Source: Gemmatimonadota bacterium (GTDB taxonomy: Bacteria; Gemmatimonadota; Gemmatimonadetes; Longimicrobiales; Gaopeijiaceae). Taken from it: 64,000 nt of DNA. The stretch is from assembly GCA_022823225.1 (NCBI GenBank), contig JAJDXM010000024.1, forward strand, positions 1 to 64,000, written 5' to 3'. The first letter of the stretch is position 1; every line of letters starts with the position of its first letter. The translations under genes and the position numbers were made by a program. The notes under the pieces are model-generated. The model saw only the letters and a program-made list of their open reading frames with translations. It searched no databases and was not told where the DNA came from. This document shows, in pieces, positions 52,578 to 61,715 of the stretch.

Positions 52578-52712
52578 ATGAAGAAGCAGAAAAGCGTGAC
52601 CAGGAGCATACTCGCCTCCTGCATCACCTGCATGACATGGGCGGGGACGAATTGCAGGTACGAGGAGAATTATCTGCCTGGAAAAGTCAAACTGGAGCCT
52701 AATACGACATAG
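52578..52712 (+). CDS. Small 44-residue peptide with signal-like N-terminus
   Basis: This short ORF begins with a strongly basic start (MKKQKSVTR), then SILASCITCMTWAGTNC, and ends in a polar tail with YEENYLPGKVK. GGAG lies eight bases before the ATG. It carries three cysteines in the hydrophobic part and one just after. The arrangement, a tiny exported peptide gene just upstream of a propeller protein gene, recalls the NVEALA-type peptides that precede BF3164-type propellers in Bacteroidota. This is an analogy only. Codon statistics or proteomics would be needed, since ORFs of this length occur by chance. Confidence 0.4.
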   Translation: MKKQKSVTRSILASCITCMTWAGTNCRYEENYLPGKVKLEPNTT

Positions 52713-52861
52713 TCGGATCAGTCATCATGGTCGAGGTGCTTTCCCATTCGATGCCTCGGTATTCCGCAATGTCCCAGCCCACTGCATGTGTGAGCTTAGG
52801 CCCTCACGCATTCGCGCGTGCGATCTCGCCCGTGGGATTTGCGTACCGCCCAGTGCGGCAA

Positions 52862-53899
52862 ATGGCACTGGTGTCCGCGTGGTTGATCGCTGCAGGTGTT
52901 TCACTGTTGGCTGTATCGGACGCAGCGACAGCTCAAGTCACGCCACGGGTCGATACTCTCAAGGCGGAACTGCTGTCCCAGCCTCCGGCGATTGGGCAAC
53001 CCGGCTTCATACAGCCATGGGGAAAACACCTCCTGGTGTCCGACTGGCTGGGAGATCCCAATCTACATGTGCTCGACCGTGCAACGGGGGAATTGATCGT
53101 CTCATTCGGTCGCATCGGCCGGGGCCCGGGCGAGTTTCCCAACGTGTTGGCAGGCGTTCAGCGGCCATCGCACGACACAACCGCGATATGGGTGTACGAC
53201 GCGAGGAAGATGACGCGAATTGAAGGACCTGGGGGCATGGGGCCGGACGTCACAGCCATCGACTTGACGGCGATTCCTCTCGTTCTAAGGGCAGCATGGA
53301 TGGATTCCACCACGATTCTGGGCGTCACCTGGGAGCCGCCAGAACGCCGTTTCGTGTTTTTCGACGGGGCCGGAAGCGTGATCAGGGCGACGTCCGGAGT
53401 CCTGCTCGGCCACGATGGGATTCCTCTGTCACAACGTTTGGAGGCCAGTGCACAGTTTGCCTTTTGCATGCGTCCTGACGGGAGCCGGTTTGCGCTACTC
53501 TACAAGAGAGCCGCAAGAGTCCAGATCTACGACCGCTCAGCGAGGCATCTGACTGATGCGGATGTGCCCTATTCAATCGACGCTACCTTCAGGCAGGCCG
53601 ACGGTGAGATCAGGTTCGTTCAGGAATGGATCACTTACCAGGCGTGCTGGGCGGGCGGCGATGTCCTGTATGCACTCTACTCGGGTGACGACTATGGGAC
53701 CGCGTCAGGCGAAACACTTGGGGGTGAGGAAATCCACGTCTTTGATTGGGACAGTGGCCGGCTGATGAGGAGGCTCTATCTTGATACGCGCGTCTTTGGC
53801 GTTGCCGTTGACGAGGATTCGGGTTGGCTGTACGGTGGATCGCTGCAGGATGCGGGCATCTATCGGTTTCGGTTTTCCAGCGGAGGAAGCGAATGGTAA
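52862..53899 (+). CDS. Secreted six-bladed beta-propeller protein (BF3164/TolB-like)
   Basis: The ATG at 52862 gives a good signal peptide (MALVSAWLIAAGVSLLAVS to TAQ); the frame is open further up to 52727 but without a plausible signal. The 345-residue mature part has the propeller blades typical of the family, with IVSFGRIGRGPGEFPNVLAG and repeated hydrophobic-glycine strands. It lacks a lipobox. The region is clearly less GC-rich than its neighbours (about 50 percent in the 60 bases at 53881), which suggests acquisition by transfer. It overlaps the start of the following broken DsbA-family gene. Confidence 0.75.
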   Translation: MALVSAWLIAAGVSLLAVSDAATAQVTPRVDTLKAELLSQPPAIGQPGFIQPWGKHLLVSDWLGDPNLHVLDRATGELIVSFGRIGRGPGEFPNVLAGVQRPSHDTTAIWVYDARKMTRIEGPGGMGPDVTAIDLTAIPLVLRAAWMDSTTILGVTWEPPERRFVFFDGAGSVIRATSGVLLGHDGIPLSQRLEASAQFAFCMRPDGSRFALLYKRAARVQIYDRSARHLTDADVPYSIDATFRQADGEIRFVQEWITYQACWAGGDVLYALYSGDDYGTASGETLGGEEIHVFDWDSGRLMRRLYLDTRVFGVAVDEDSGWLYGGSLQDAGIYRFRFSSGGSEW

Positions 53900-54481
53900 C
53901 GCGGTTGATCAACGTGGTCTCGAATCTGGTAGTTACATTGGCAGCGATAGTTATTGTTTGGGGCTTGGTCGCCGATGATAGGGACGACACGCGTTCAGGT
54001 CCCGCGATTGCCCAAGTGTCGCCTCAGTTCTTGAAAGCGGCGGGCGTCGGTCCACGGATCGGACGGGACCCCCGAACACCTGGCGGTGGTTGTCAAGTCG
54101 TTTGTTCCCCTGGACACCTCTGAGGGGACCAGGTTATCCTTGGCGGCTGAATGTGCGCATGAACAAGGTGTTTTCGGGGCGTTTCACTCTGCGGCCATGC
54201 AGGTGGTGGAGGGGCAGCAAGGGGGTCCGGTTTGGGCGGTCGCGGCAGACGCGATTGCCGTGCCAGACCGAGCGGATTTCGATCTCTGTGTTGCGACGGC
54301 CAAGTACGCGGACCGAATACACGATGACTACGCTGTAGGTGTGGAACTGGGTGTTCGGGGCGTGCCTACCTCCATCGTCAACGGGTTGGTTTACGAAGGT
54401 TCATTGGAGCTACCCGCGCTGGACTCTGCGGTTGCGCGAGCGTTGCCGGGGCGGCTGACGATTGGCGGGCTTCCGCGGTAG
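53893..54481 (+). pseudogene. Broken DsbA-family thioredoxin-like gene lacking its CxxC site
   Basis: The 5' part has an ATG with GGAGGA before it and encodes an N-terminal membrane helix (LVVTLAAIVIVWGLVA), then IAQVSPQFLKAAGVGPRIG in one frame. The 3' part continues in the next frame as TPEHLAVVVKSFVPLD, AAECAHEQGVFGAFHSA, then VGVELGVRGVPTSIVNGLVYEGS, the cis-proline region of DsbA-like proteins. The join lies between about 54035 and 54065. The expected CPxC segment between the two parts is absent, so a deletion has removed the active site as well as shifting the frame. A sequencing error alone would not restore a DsbA enzyme, because the active site is missing. Confidence 0.66.
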
Positions 54482-54691
54482 GTTATCGCCGGCATTTGCG
54501 TCGGGACCCTTCAGAGCCGGAGGCGCGTTACCTTTTCCGTTTGAGTGTCGCCCGCTTCCCGGCTCGCTGCTCACGTAAGGTGCGGATCGCAACACGGATC
54601 GATGTCTCAGATCGAAGAGCACCTTGAGTGGCCAGATTACGCCGAGGCCACGCCCGCGATCCGCGAGCCTTCCGATCCCGTCCTGGAGCCG

Positions 54692-55978
54692 CTAACCGCT
54701 GCCGCCTTCCCCTTCGCCCGTCGGGGCCGAGACCGCGGGCGTCATCGGAACCGGCACGGCGGGCCCCTCGTACCCCCGCATGCGTAGATCCATGAGCATC
54801 CTGCCGACCGTCGCGATCAGGTTGCCGCCGCGGGTGTTCCTCACGTTGCGGATCACGCCCTCTTCGTCGATCACGTAGATCGCGGGCCAGCCGGTCACGC
54901 CCCACGCGGAGGCGATCGGTCCGCTGGTCGACACATCCGCGTGGCCGTCCCACCAGGTGCGGTAGGCGGGCGCCTTCCCGCTGGCCTTGGCTTCGCGGAT
55001 CGTCTCCACGTCGCCGTCGCTGTTGACCCCCAGCAGCACGAGCGGCTCGTCCTTGTACTGCTCCAGAATGAAGTGGTGGTAGGGGTACTCGCCGATGCAG
55101 GGACCGCACCATTCGCCGGAGAAGACCAGCACGACGATGTTGCCGCGGTAGTCTTCGAGCGCGAACTCGACGCCCTCGGTGTCCTTCCCGACGATGTTCG
55201 GGGCCACGCGCCCCGGGGTGAAGCTCTCCACCCGCAGCCGTGCGTCGTCGATGGCGCCGGCGGCGTCGGGGTGGCGCGTCTTCAGCTCCTCGAAGAACTC
55301 GACGATGCGCGTGTGCTGCTCGTCGCTGACCAGGCCGGCCTGCAGCCGATTGGCGAAGAGGGTGAAGTGGGTGCGGGACTCGCGCGCGAAGGCGTCCGCC
55401 GCCTCCGGGATCCCGACCGCCGCATCGAGGGCCCTGAGCAGTCCGTCGATCTGGGCGTCGGAGAACGGCTGGCCTCCGGGGTTGAACGAGTCCCGGTAGG
55501 TGTAGTTCGCGATCACGGACGACATCGGAGCAGGAGACTTTGACGGCACCGCGTACCAGTCGACGTGCCGCTGGTTGGTCGAAATGGCTTCGGCGTGTTC
55601 CGGGTGGCGCCACCCGAGTTCGGTGAGGTAGGCGGACACCCGGGCCTTCTGCTCATCGGTGACCGTGGGAACGGCGAGCCGCCGGAAGAAGCTCCACAGG
55701 TGGACGGTGGCTTCCCGCTCCACGTCGGCCAGCGTTTCCTCGGCGGTCATGGCCTCTTCGAGCGCGGCCATCAGCGCGTCGAAGCGCTCGTCGTCGAGGG
55801 GCTCGCCGCCGGTGTCGTAGTCGCTCAGCGGCGGAAACCAGACCTGCGTGGCCGCGGCGGGGAGGTCGATCGGCGGGTAGGGGGCCGAATCGCCTGCCCC
55901 CGGTCCGCTGACCGAAATGACGAGCCCAAGGACGAAGGAAGCGATGATTGCGCCGGCAATCGCGATTGGCCTGTTCAT
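54692..55978 (-). CDS. TlpA-like thioredoxin-fold protein with duplicated helical module (paralog 4)
   Basis: The 428-residue paralog has the N-terminal helix, the linker AAATQVWFPPLSDYDTGGEP, module A (ending VSAYLTELGWRHPEHAEAI), module B (GQPFSDAQIDGLLRALDAAV) and a thioredoxin domain with FSGEWCGPCIGEYPYHH. Its proline side of the fold is GWPAIYVIDEEGVIRNVRNTRGG. It belongs to the second cluster of three, downstream of paralogs 5 and 6 on the same strand, with a 94-bp gap to paralog 5. It lacks the Gln-Pro motif of WDGHSQP seen in the other long copies (WDGHADV), a small change in the loop after the active site. Confidence 0.84.
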   Translation of the reverse strand: MNRPIAIAGAIIASFVLGLVISVSGPGAGDSAPYPPIDLPAAATQVWFPPLSDYDTGGEPLDDERFDALMAALEEAMTAEETLADVEREATVHLWSFFRRLAVPTVTDEQKARVSAYLTELGWRHPEHAEAISTNQRHVDWYAVPSKSPAPMSSVIANYTYRDSFNPGGQPFSDAQIDGLLRALDAAVGIPEAADAFARESRTHFTLFANRLQAGLVSDEQHTRIVEFFEELKTRHPDAAGAIDDARLRVESFTPGRVAPNIVGKDTEGVEFALEDYRGNIVVLVFSGEWCGPCIGEYPYHHFILEQYKDEPLVLLGVNSDGDVETIREAKASGKAPAYRTWWDGHADVSTSGPIASAWGVTGWPAIYVIDEEGVIRNVRNTRGGNLIATVGRMLMDLRMRGYEGPAVPVPMTPAVSAPTGEGEGGSG

Positions 55979-56072
55979 GGTTCAAGACTCCTGGTGCCGT
56001 GAAACGGCGCTGTGCCCCGGTCCGGTCCCGGTCCGCGGCAGCCGTTTGCCCTGGCAGCCGCGCCGGAACAAT

Positions 56073-57356
56073 CTAGTCGTTCGATTCGCTCTCCGCGTCC
56101 GTTCCCGTCTCGATGGCCGCGGCCCGTTCCGCCTCGAACTCGGCCATGCGAATCTCCACCACCATGTCGTCGAGTGTCGCGATGAGATCGCCGCCCCGCT
56201 TGTTGATGTGGAGGATCGCGCCGTCCTGGTCGAGCACGTAAATCGTGGGCCAGCCGAACACCTCCCAGCCCTTGGCGATCGGCCCATTCGTCGCCACGAT
56301 CTCGGCGTCCGGCTGGCTGTGGCCGTCCCACCAGGTGCGGTAGTCCGGCGCCTCGCCCCGAGCCTTCGACGCGAGGATCACCTCGGGGTCGGCATCGCTG
56401 TTGACGCCCAGGAAGACCACCGGGTCGTCCTTGTACTGCTCCATGGCGAAGCGGTGGTAGGGGTATTCGCCGCGGCAGGGCCCGCACCATTCGCCCGAGA
56501 AGACGAGCACCACGATCTTGCCCCGGTACTCCTCCAGCGAGAACTCGACACCGTCCAGATCCTTGCCGACGGTGCGCTGGGCCACGCGGCCCGGGAGCAG
56601 GTATTCGATGTAGTGGCGCCGCTCGTCGACCACGTCCGCCAGTTCGGGGTGCTTCTCGGCGAATGCGTCGAAGTGGGCCAGCACGCGCTCGGTCTGTTCG
56701 TCGCTGATCCGTCCAAATTGCAGGCGCTGGGTGAAGCCCCGGAGCACGACTCCCGCCTCCCTCTCGAAGTCGTTGACCGTCTCCGGAAGCTCCAGCATGG
56801 CGTCGAACCCGGCCAGCATTCGATCGATCCACGCGTCTTCAAATACCCCGTCCGGGGGATACAGGCCGTCGGCGTAGACGTGCGACCGCACGGACGCCGT
56901 GAAGGAAGGCACGACGGGATAGGCCCGGCCGTAAACGCCGAGCATCGAGACCTGCCGGTTGATCAGGCGCTCGTGCTCCGGATACTGCTCGACCAGACCG
57001 GTAAGGTAGGCGGAGGCCCTTTCGGTCTGTTCCGCCGACAACTCGGGGATCGCGATGCGCCGGAAGAAGCCCTGCACGTTGGGCTCGATGCTGCGTTCGA
57101 TGTCGGCGAGCGTCTCCTCGGCGTTCATGGCCTCGTCGAGCGTCGCCATGAGCGCGTCGAAGCGTTCGTCGTCCAGCGGCTCCCCGTCGTTCTCGAACTC
57201 CTGGACGGGCGGATACCACATCTTCAGCGCCGTCGCGGGGACGTCGATCGACGAGTCCGGCCCGGCCGATTCGGGACCGTCCGCGGCTCGGGACCCAACG
57301 AATCCGATGCCGACGCCAACGATGAGTGCCGCCGCCACGGCCATGGGCTTGTTCAT
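56073..57356 (-). CDS. TlpA-like thioredoxin-fold protein with duplicated helical module (paralog 5)
   Basis: The 427-residue paralog has the N-terminal helix and the linker VPATALKMWYPPVQEFENDGEP, module A (about residues 55-140) and module B starting VFEDAWIDRMLAGFDAMLELP. The redox domain begins GRVAQRTVGKDLDG (where the others have APNIVG) and contains FSGEWCGPCRGEYPYHR and GWPTIYVLDQDGAILHINKRGG. It probably shares an operon with paralogs 6 and 4, though gaps of 94 and 181 bp leave room for separate promoters. Expansion by duplication is evident from the common layout. Confidence 0.85.
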   Translation of the reverse strand: MNKPMAVAAALIVGVGIGFVGSRAADGPESAGPDSSIDVPATALKMWYPPVQEFENDGEPLDDERFDALMATLDEAMNAEETLADIERSIEPNVQGFFRRIAIPELSAEQTERASAYLTGLVEQYPEHERLINRQVSMLGVYGRAYPVVPSFTASVRSHVYADGLYPPDGVFEDAWIDRMLAGFDAMLELPETVNDFEREAGVVLRGFTQRLQFGRISDEQTERVLAHFDAFAEKHPELADVVDERRHYIEYLLPGRVAQRTVGKDLDGVEFSLEEYRGKIVVLVFSGEWCGPCRGEYPYHRFAMEQYKDDPVVFLGVNSDADPEVILASKARGEAPDYRTWWDGHSQPDAEIVATNGPIAKGWEVFGWPTIYVLDQDGAILHINKRGGDLIATLDDMVVEIRMAEFEAERAAAIETGTDAESESND

Positions 57357-57537
57357 TCGGTATGCCTCCAGGAAAGGCCGGCGGTCTTCCGCACCCGCTC
57401 CGGGTGCCGATGTGCCGTTGTCGCTAAGCCGCCGGTCGATTCAACATGGCCTGGCGACCTGGGATTCGCCAGCCGGTGGCGGGTTTGCGGGCCGGAAGCG
57501 CGACGCTTCCTGGAGTGCGGGGAACCTGTTCGCCGGA

Positions 57538-58353
57538 CTACTGGTCCACCGCCCGCATTTCCTCCAGCAGCCTGTCCACCGCTCCGAACATCCCTTCCTG
57601 GCGCTTGTTCACGAAGCGGATTACGCCGTCCGCGTCCAGAATGAAGGTGCTTGGCCACCCCCAGACGTTCCACGCCTCCGAGATCGGACCGTTTGTAGAG
57701 CCGTCCCACCAGGTTCGGTAGTGCAACTCCTCGCGGACCTTGGCCTCCTGGATCGTTTCGAGCTTCCTGTCGCTGTTCACGCCGAGCAGCACGACCGGTT
57801 CGTCCGCATACTTCTCCATCAGCTCGCGCTGGTAGGGGTATTCCTCGCGGCAGGGACCGCACCACTCGCCCGAGAAGACCAGCACCACGATATTGCCGCG
57901 GTAGTCCTCCAGCGCGAATTCGACCCCGTCCGTATCCGCGCCGACGGTAGGCTGCGCGACCATTCCGGGGGTCAGAACCGAAAACAGACGGCGCTGCTCT
58001 TCGATCATCTCCGCGGACCTGGGGTGCTCCGACTTCATTTCATCGAAGTAGGCCAAAACCCGTTCGGCCTGTTGGGGCGATACGCGTCCGCGCCGAAACG
58101 ATGTCCGGAAGCCGCGGATGTAGCTCGCCGCCATTTCCCGCAACATGGGTTCATCGTCGGTGGGGCTCAGCAGCGAATCCAGCGTCGAGATCAGTCGGTC
58201 GACGTGGGCGTCCTCCAGGGGGGCACCGTCGAGGTCGCGGGGCACGATGTCGGAAAACGCGTCGTAGTTGATGTTGAAGGGCATGTCGCCGCACGCGGGT
58301 GCCAGTGCAAGCGACAGTACGAGGATCCATTTGGAGACTCTGCTTCGGTTCAT
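57538..58353 (-). CDS. Short TlpA-like lipoprotein with a single helical module (paralog 6)
   Basis: The 271-residue protein is the shortest of the family. It has a lipoprotein signal (lipobox LAPAC) and only one helical module, which matches module B of the long paralogs: GAPLEDAHVDRLISTLDSLL through FRRGRVSPQQAERVLAYFDEMKSEHP. The redox domain follows with FSGEWCGPCREEYPYQR and GWPSTFILDADGVIRFVNKR. It could be the ancestral single-module form, or a copy that lost module A; sequence alone does not say. It is first in the second cluster on the minus strand. Confidence 0.85.
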   Translation of the reverse strand: MNRSRVSKWILVLSLALAPACGDMPFNINYDAFSDIVPRDLDGAPLEDAHVDRLISTLDSLLSPTDDEPMLREMAASYIRGFRTSFRRGRVSPQQAERVLAYFDEMKSEHPRSAEMIEEQRRLFSVLTPGMVAQPTVGADTDGVEFALEDYRGNIVVLVFSGEWCGPCREEYPYQRELMEKYADEPVVLLGVNSDRKLETIQEAKVREELHYRTWWDGSTNGPISEAWNVWGWPSTFILDADGVIRFVNKRQEGMFGAVDRLLEEMRAVDQ

Positions 58354-58473
58354 GACTGAATGCCTCGCTGCATGATGGGGGGCTGGCGGTTCGCATTACA
58401 ATGCACTACAGCGTTTGCGGACTGCAGGTTTCGCCCCTGTTTCTGTATTGGTGGCAGGATCGCCGATCGACCC

Positions 58474-60240
58474 CTAGTGCGCAATCGCGTAGGCCTCGCG
58501 CCTGGGATCGGACGCGGCGGTGAGCGTGCCGTTCGGGTCGCGGTGTATCATCTGTGCGCCGCCGAATGTGGCCGTCCAGCCGTGCACGACCTCGATTTCG
58601 TGGCCGAGTTCCGCCAGCCGCGCCAGCACGGAAGGGGTGAAACGGTCCTCGAAGGCGACGCGCAAGCCATCGTAACTGCGGAAGCGGGGCGCCTCAATGG
58701 CTGCCTGGGGCGTCATGCCGAAGTGAACCAGGTTGTTGACGATCTGCAGAAGGCTCTGCGGCTGGCTGTCCCCGCCCGGCGTGCCCAGCGTGAAGGCGAA
58801 GGTACCGTCGGCGTGCAGCGCCATCATGGGCGTCAGCGTGTGGTATGGACGCTTCCCGGGCGCGATGATGTTCGGATGCCCCGGCTCCAGGTTGAAGAGC
58901 GCGCCCCGGTTGTGCAGCACGACCCCGGTTTCCGGCTCGAGCAGCCCGGAGCCGAAGCCCGCAAACAGGCTCTGGATCCAGCTGACCGCGTTGCCCCAGC
59001 GGTCGACGGCGGTCAGGTAGACGGTGTCGCCGGAGTCGTCGCCGGATGTGCGCATGCCTGCTGTTGCAGCCGGGACGCCGGGCTTCCGCGCTTCGGCCGC
59101 CGCGTCCGGCGTCACCATTCCCGCGCGGCGTGCCAGGTACGCCGGATCAAGCAGGTCATCCAGCGGGATATCGGTAAATTGGGGGTCCGCGGCCCACTGG
59201 TCCCGGTCCGCAAAGGCGAGCTTCTTCATCTCGATCAGCGCGTGCAGATACTCGGCGCTGCCGGCCCCCATCGCCTCCAGGTCGAAGGCCCTGGCCATCT
59301 CGAAGAGTTGCAGCTGGGCGATCCCCTGCGTGTTCGGCGGCAGGACCAGCATGGCAAAGCCCCCAAAACTGCCCCGGAGCGGCTCGACCCAGGTCGTTGT
59401 GTGCACGGCGAGGTCCTCCGCGCGCAGGTAGCCGCCTTCCGCCTCGATGAATGCGGCGAGACGCTCGGCCACCGCCCCGTGGTAGAAGCCCCCCTTTCCC
59501 TCTTGGGCGATGCGCTCCAGCGTGGTCGCGAGTGCGGGATTGCGGAGCAGGCTGCCGGCGGGCGGGGGCTCGCCGCCCGGCGTGTAGAGCGCCCTCGCGT
59601 GGTCGTTCAGCGCGCGCGACGAGGCCGCGATGTCGCTGGCGAGGCGGGTGGAGACGGGGAAGCCGTTCCGGGCGAATTCGATCGCGGGGGCAAGCAGCTC
59701 CTGGCGCGGCATGGTGCCGAAGCGGTCGAGAGCGTCGACCCACGCGGCCACGGCGCCCGGTACCGACACCGAGAGCGGCCCGCTCCCGGGCACTTCGTCC
59801 AGTTCGCGCGCCGCGAACAGTTCCGGGGTCGCCAGTGCGCCCGCCCGGCCGCTCCCGTTCAGCGCGTAGACCCTTCCCGTTGCGGCTTCGTGGTACAGGG
59901 CGAAGGCGTCGCCTCCGATCCCGTTCATGTGGGGCCGCACGACCGCGAGGACAGCCGCCATCGCGACCGCGGCGTCGACGGCGTTGCCACCCCGGCGCAG
60001 CACATCGTGTCCGGCCGCTGCTGCGAGCGGGTGGCCGGCGGAGACCGCACCGCTGATCCCGCGGACTTCGGGGCGGTTGGTTGCGGGGAAGACGGTGCCG
60101 CGCGTGCCCTCGTTGGCGGACAGCGCGGGGTCGGCGCCGGAGCCGCAACCCATCACCGCAAGGACGAAGAACGCGGCGGGGAGGACCGGCAGGGCGGCGC
60201 AGAAAGCCATACTGGCCTGGGCGATCGAAGCTTTTTGCAT
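58474..60240 (-). CDS. ggt: Gamma-glutamyltransferase (lipoprotein)
   Basis: This Ntn-hydrolase of 588 residues would cleave gamma-glutamyl bonds, such as in glutathione, outside the cytoplasm. It begins with a lipoprotein signal (lipobox VMGC), followed by SAGHPLAAAAGHDVLRRGGNAVDAAVA and GIGGDAFALYHE, both family signatures. Self-cleavage should occur before the catalytic Thr in SGDTVYLTAVD, giving large and small subunits; the small subunit has SWIQSLFAGFGSG and LGTPGGDSQPQSLLQIVNN. The neighbouring TlpA cluster and this gene could both touch thiol metabolism, but no direct link is shown. Confidence 0.9.
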   Translation of the reverse strand: MQKASIAQASMAFCAALPVLPAAFFVLAVMGCGSGADPALSANEGTRGTVFPATNRPEVRGISGAVSAGHPLAAAAGHDVLRRGGNAVDAAVAMAAVLAVVRPHMNGIGGDAFALYHEAATGRVYALNGSGRAGALATPELFAARELDEVPGSGPLSVSVPGAVAAWVDALDRFGTMPRQELLAPAIEFARNGFPVSTRLASDIAASSRALNDHARALYTPGGEPPPAGSLLRNPALATTLERIAQEGKGGFYHGAVAERLAAFIEAEGGYLRAEDLAVHTTTWVEPLRGSFGGFAMLVLPPNTQGIAQLQLFEMARAFDLEAMGAGSAEYLHALIEMKKLAFADRDQWAADPQFTDIPLDDLLDPAYLARRAGMVTPDAAAEARKPGVPAATAGMRTSGDDSGDTVYLTAVDRWGNAVSWIQSLFAGFGSGLLEPETGVVLHNRGALFNLEPGHPNIIAPGKRPYHTLTPMMALHADGTFAFTLGTPGGDSQPQSLLQIVNNLVHFGMTPQAAIEAPRFRSYDGLRVAFEDRFTPSVLARLAELGHEIEVVHGWTATFGGAQMIHRDPNGTLTAASDPRREAYAIAH

Positions 60241-60454
60241 GGTCGGATCCCTGATTGCAAGTCACCGGCCCGGCACCTCGCCGCGCCGGGGTGGTCCCGG
60301 ACTGCTGAGGATGCCGGTTCCTGGGGGGATCGGCCAGTGCCGGGTTCCCGGCCCGTGCTCGCGAGGCGGGGCGCCCGGATTCGGGAACACGTCGCGCTCC
60401 CCGGGTTACAACCGAAGCGAAGGAGTGATTCGTGGTGGACAACCCCGGGGTGGA

Positions 60455-61018
60455 ATGGTTCGGCAGGCGAGGCAACCGAGGACATTGATCGTCTTCGGAG
60501 ACAGGATGATGGGGTCCGGAGAGCATCTGGATACCCTGATCAGGCTCATCGGTCCCGACGTGGTGTCCCTGGACGACTACATCCCGCCTCCCGGGGACCC
60601 CGATCAGCTCACGATGGACGTGATCGCGGGGGTAACCCCGGACATGGAGGAAGTGGCCGTCTTCCGATACAGCCTGGGCCTCCCCCGGCTGGCGCTCTAC
60701 GACGGGCCCGTCACATACAGAAAGTTCCGCGTCACGCCGGAGGGCCCGATCCTCCTGACGCAAGAGAAGCGCTCACGCGACCAGATGGCCGAACTGCACT
60801 CCAGGGGCAGGGCGCGCGCCAAGGCCCGGCTCGCCAGCGAGTACGGCGACGATTGGCACCGACAGGTCAGGAGAATCGTCGAAAAGAACGATGCGCAGCC
60901 CTGTCCGCTATGCGCGAACGATGAGCGGTCCCGATACGGTTCTACGGCTGGCCCTCAAGCCAGGCCGAGGCTCGCCGCCGAGCCCACTGCAGCGCCGCGC
61001 TGGCGGCAACGGCCATGA
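60455..61018 (+). CDS. Hypothetical protein
   Basis: The 187-residue frame has a realistic composition in its first 130 residues, including TLIVFGDRMMGSGEHLDTLI, DVVSLDDYIPPPGDPDQLTM and RRIVEKNDAQPCPLC, which carries a CxxC pair. No family was recognised. The start is uncertain: ATG at 60455, TTG at 60485 and ATG at 60503 or 60506 (with GGAG upstream) are all possible. The last 26 residues overlap the antisense vanZ-like gene and are less protein-like, which lowers confidence in the C-terminus. Confidence 0.5.
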   Translation: MVRQARQPRTLIVFGDRMMGSGEHLDTLIRLIGPDVVSLDDYIPPPGDPDQLTMDVIAGVTPDMEEVAVFRYSLGLPRLALYDGPVTYRKFRVTPEGPILLTQEKRSRDQMAELHSRGRARAKARLASEYGDDWHRQVRRIVEKNDAQPCPLCANDERSRYGSTAGPQARPRLAAEPTAAPRWRQRP

Positions 61019-61520
61019 CCGCCGCGAGGACGTTGAAAAGGATGTCCACCGGGTCGAAGGTGCGGCTGGGCAGCAGCCACTGAACCCCCTCGTCGAGCGT
61101 GCCGACCAGCGAGGTGATGAGGATCGCAAGCAGGGCGGGAACCGGCACCCGGCGCCCCTGGCGCGCCCGTTCGGAGAGCGCCTCGTACACCAGAACGGCC
61201 ACCACGCCATACTCGACAAGGTGGCTGCGCTCGGTCGGGATCGCCATGCGCACCAGGACCAGGAGGTATGCGGCGGCGACCCCGAGCGCGACGGCGATCT
61301 CGATCCCGCTCGGCCGGACCCGCAGTCCCTGAGTGACGACCGCGAGCAGAACCAGAAAGCACCCCAGGAGAAAGAGCCACACCCCGAAGAAGTCGTTTCC
61401 CAGCCAGTCCGCCAGCGTCCGGGCCAGCCCGAGGGTCGAGTAGATCGCCACCACGACGACCGCGGTCCAGGCCCATAGGCGGCGCTCGCGAGGCGAAGAG
61501 AAGAGGGATGAGAGGGACAT
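60942..61520 (-). CDS. VanZ-like family membrane protein
   Basis: The 192-residue protein has about five transmembrane segments and the VanZ pattern near its end: SLVGTLDEGVQWLLPSRTFDPVDILFNVLAAVMAV, with the conserved Glu, Gln, Asp and Asn. An earlier PTERSHLVEYGVVAVLVYEAL matches the family's HxxEY segment. VanZ proteins give low-level glycopeptide tolerance in enterococci, but the role of bacterial VanZ-like proteins in general is unknown. The ATG at 61520 is used because upstream residues are not hydrophobic. The long frame reaching 62549 is rejected. Confidence 0.82.
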   Translation of the reverse strand: MSLSSLFSSPRERRLWAWTAVVVVAIYSTLGLARTLADWLGNDFFGVWLFLLGCFLVLLAVVTQGLRVRPSGIEIAVALGVAAAYLLVLVRMAIPTERSHLVEYGVVAVLVYEALSERARQGRRVPVPALLAILITSLVGTLDEGVQWLLPSRTFDPVDILFNVLAAVMAVAASAALQWARRRASAWLEGQP

Positions 61521-61715
61521 GGTGGACTCGTGGGTCGGCGTGCCGATGGAAGCCCCGGTGACCGGGCCCGGCTCGTCCTCGAACGCGGTTGCGGCGAGGG
61601 TCGGCCGGAGACTACAGTAACATTGCAACGGGCCCGGGCGTAGGTTGAGTCGTGGGTGGGCCGGCCAGGGCCTACGGCGTGACAGAGTCGGGGGTTGCCT
61701 CGAAAGGAGGATCCG

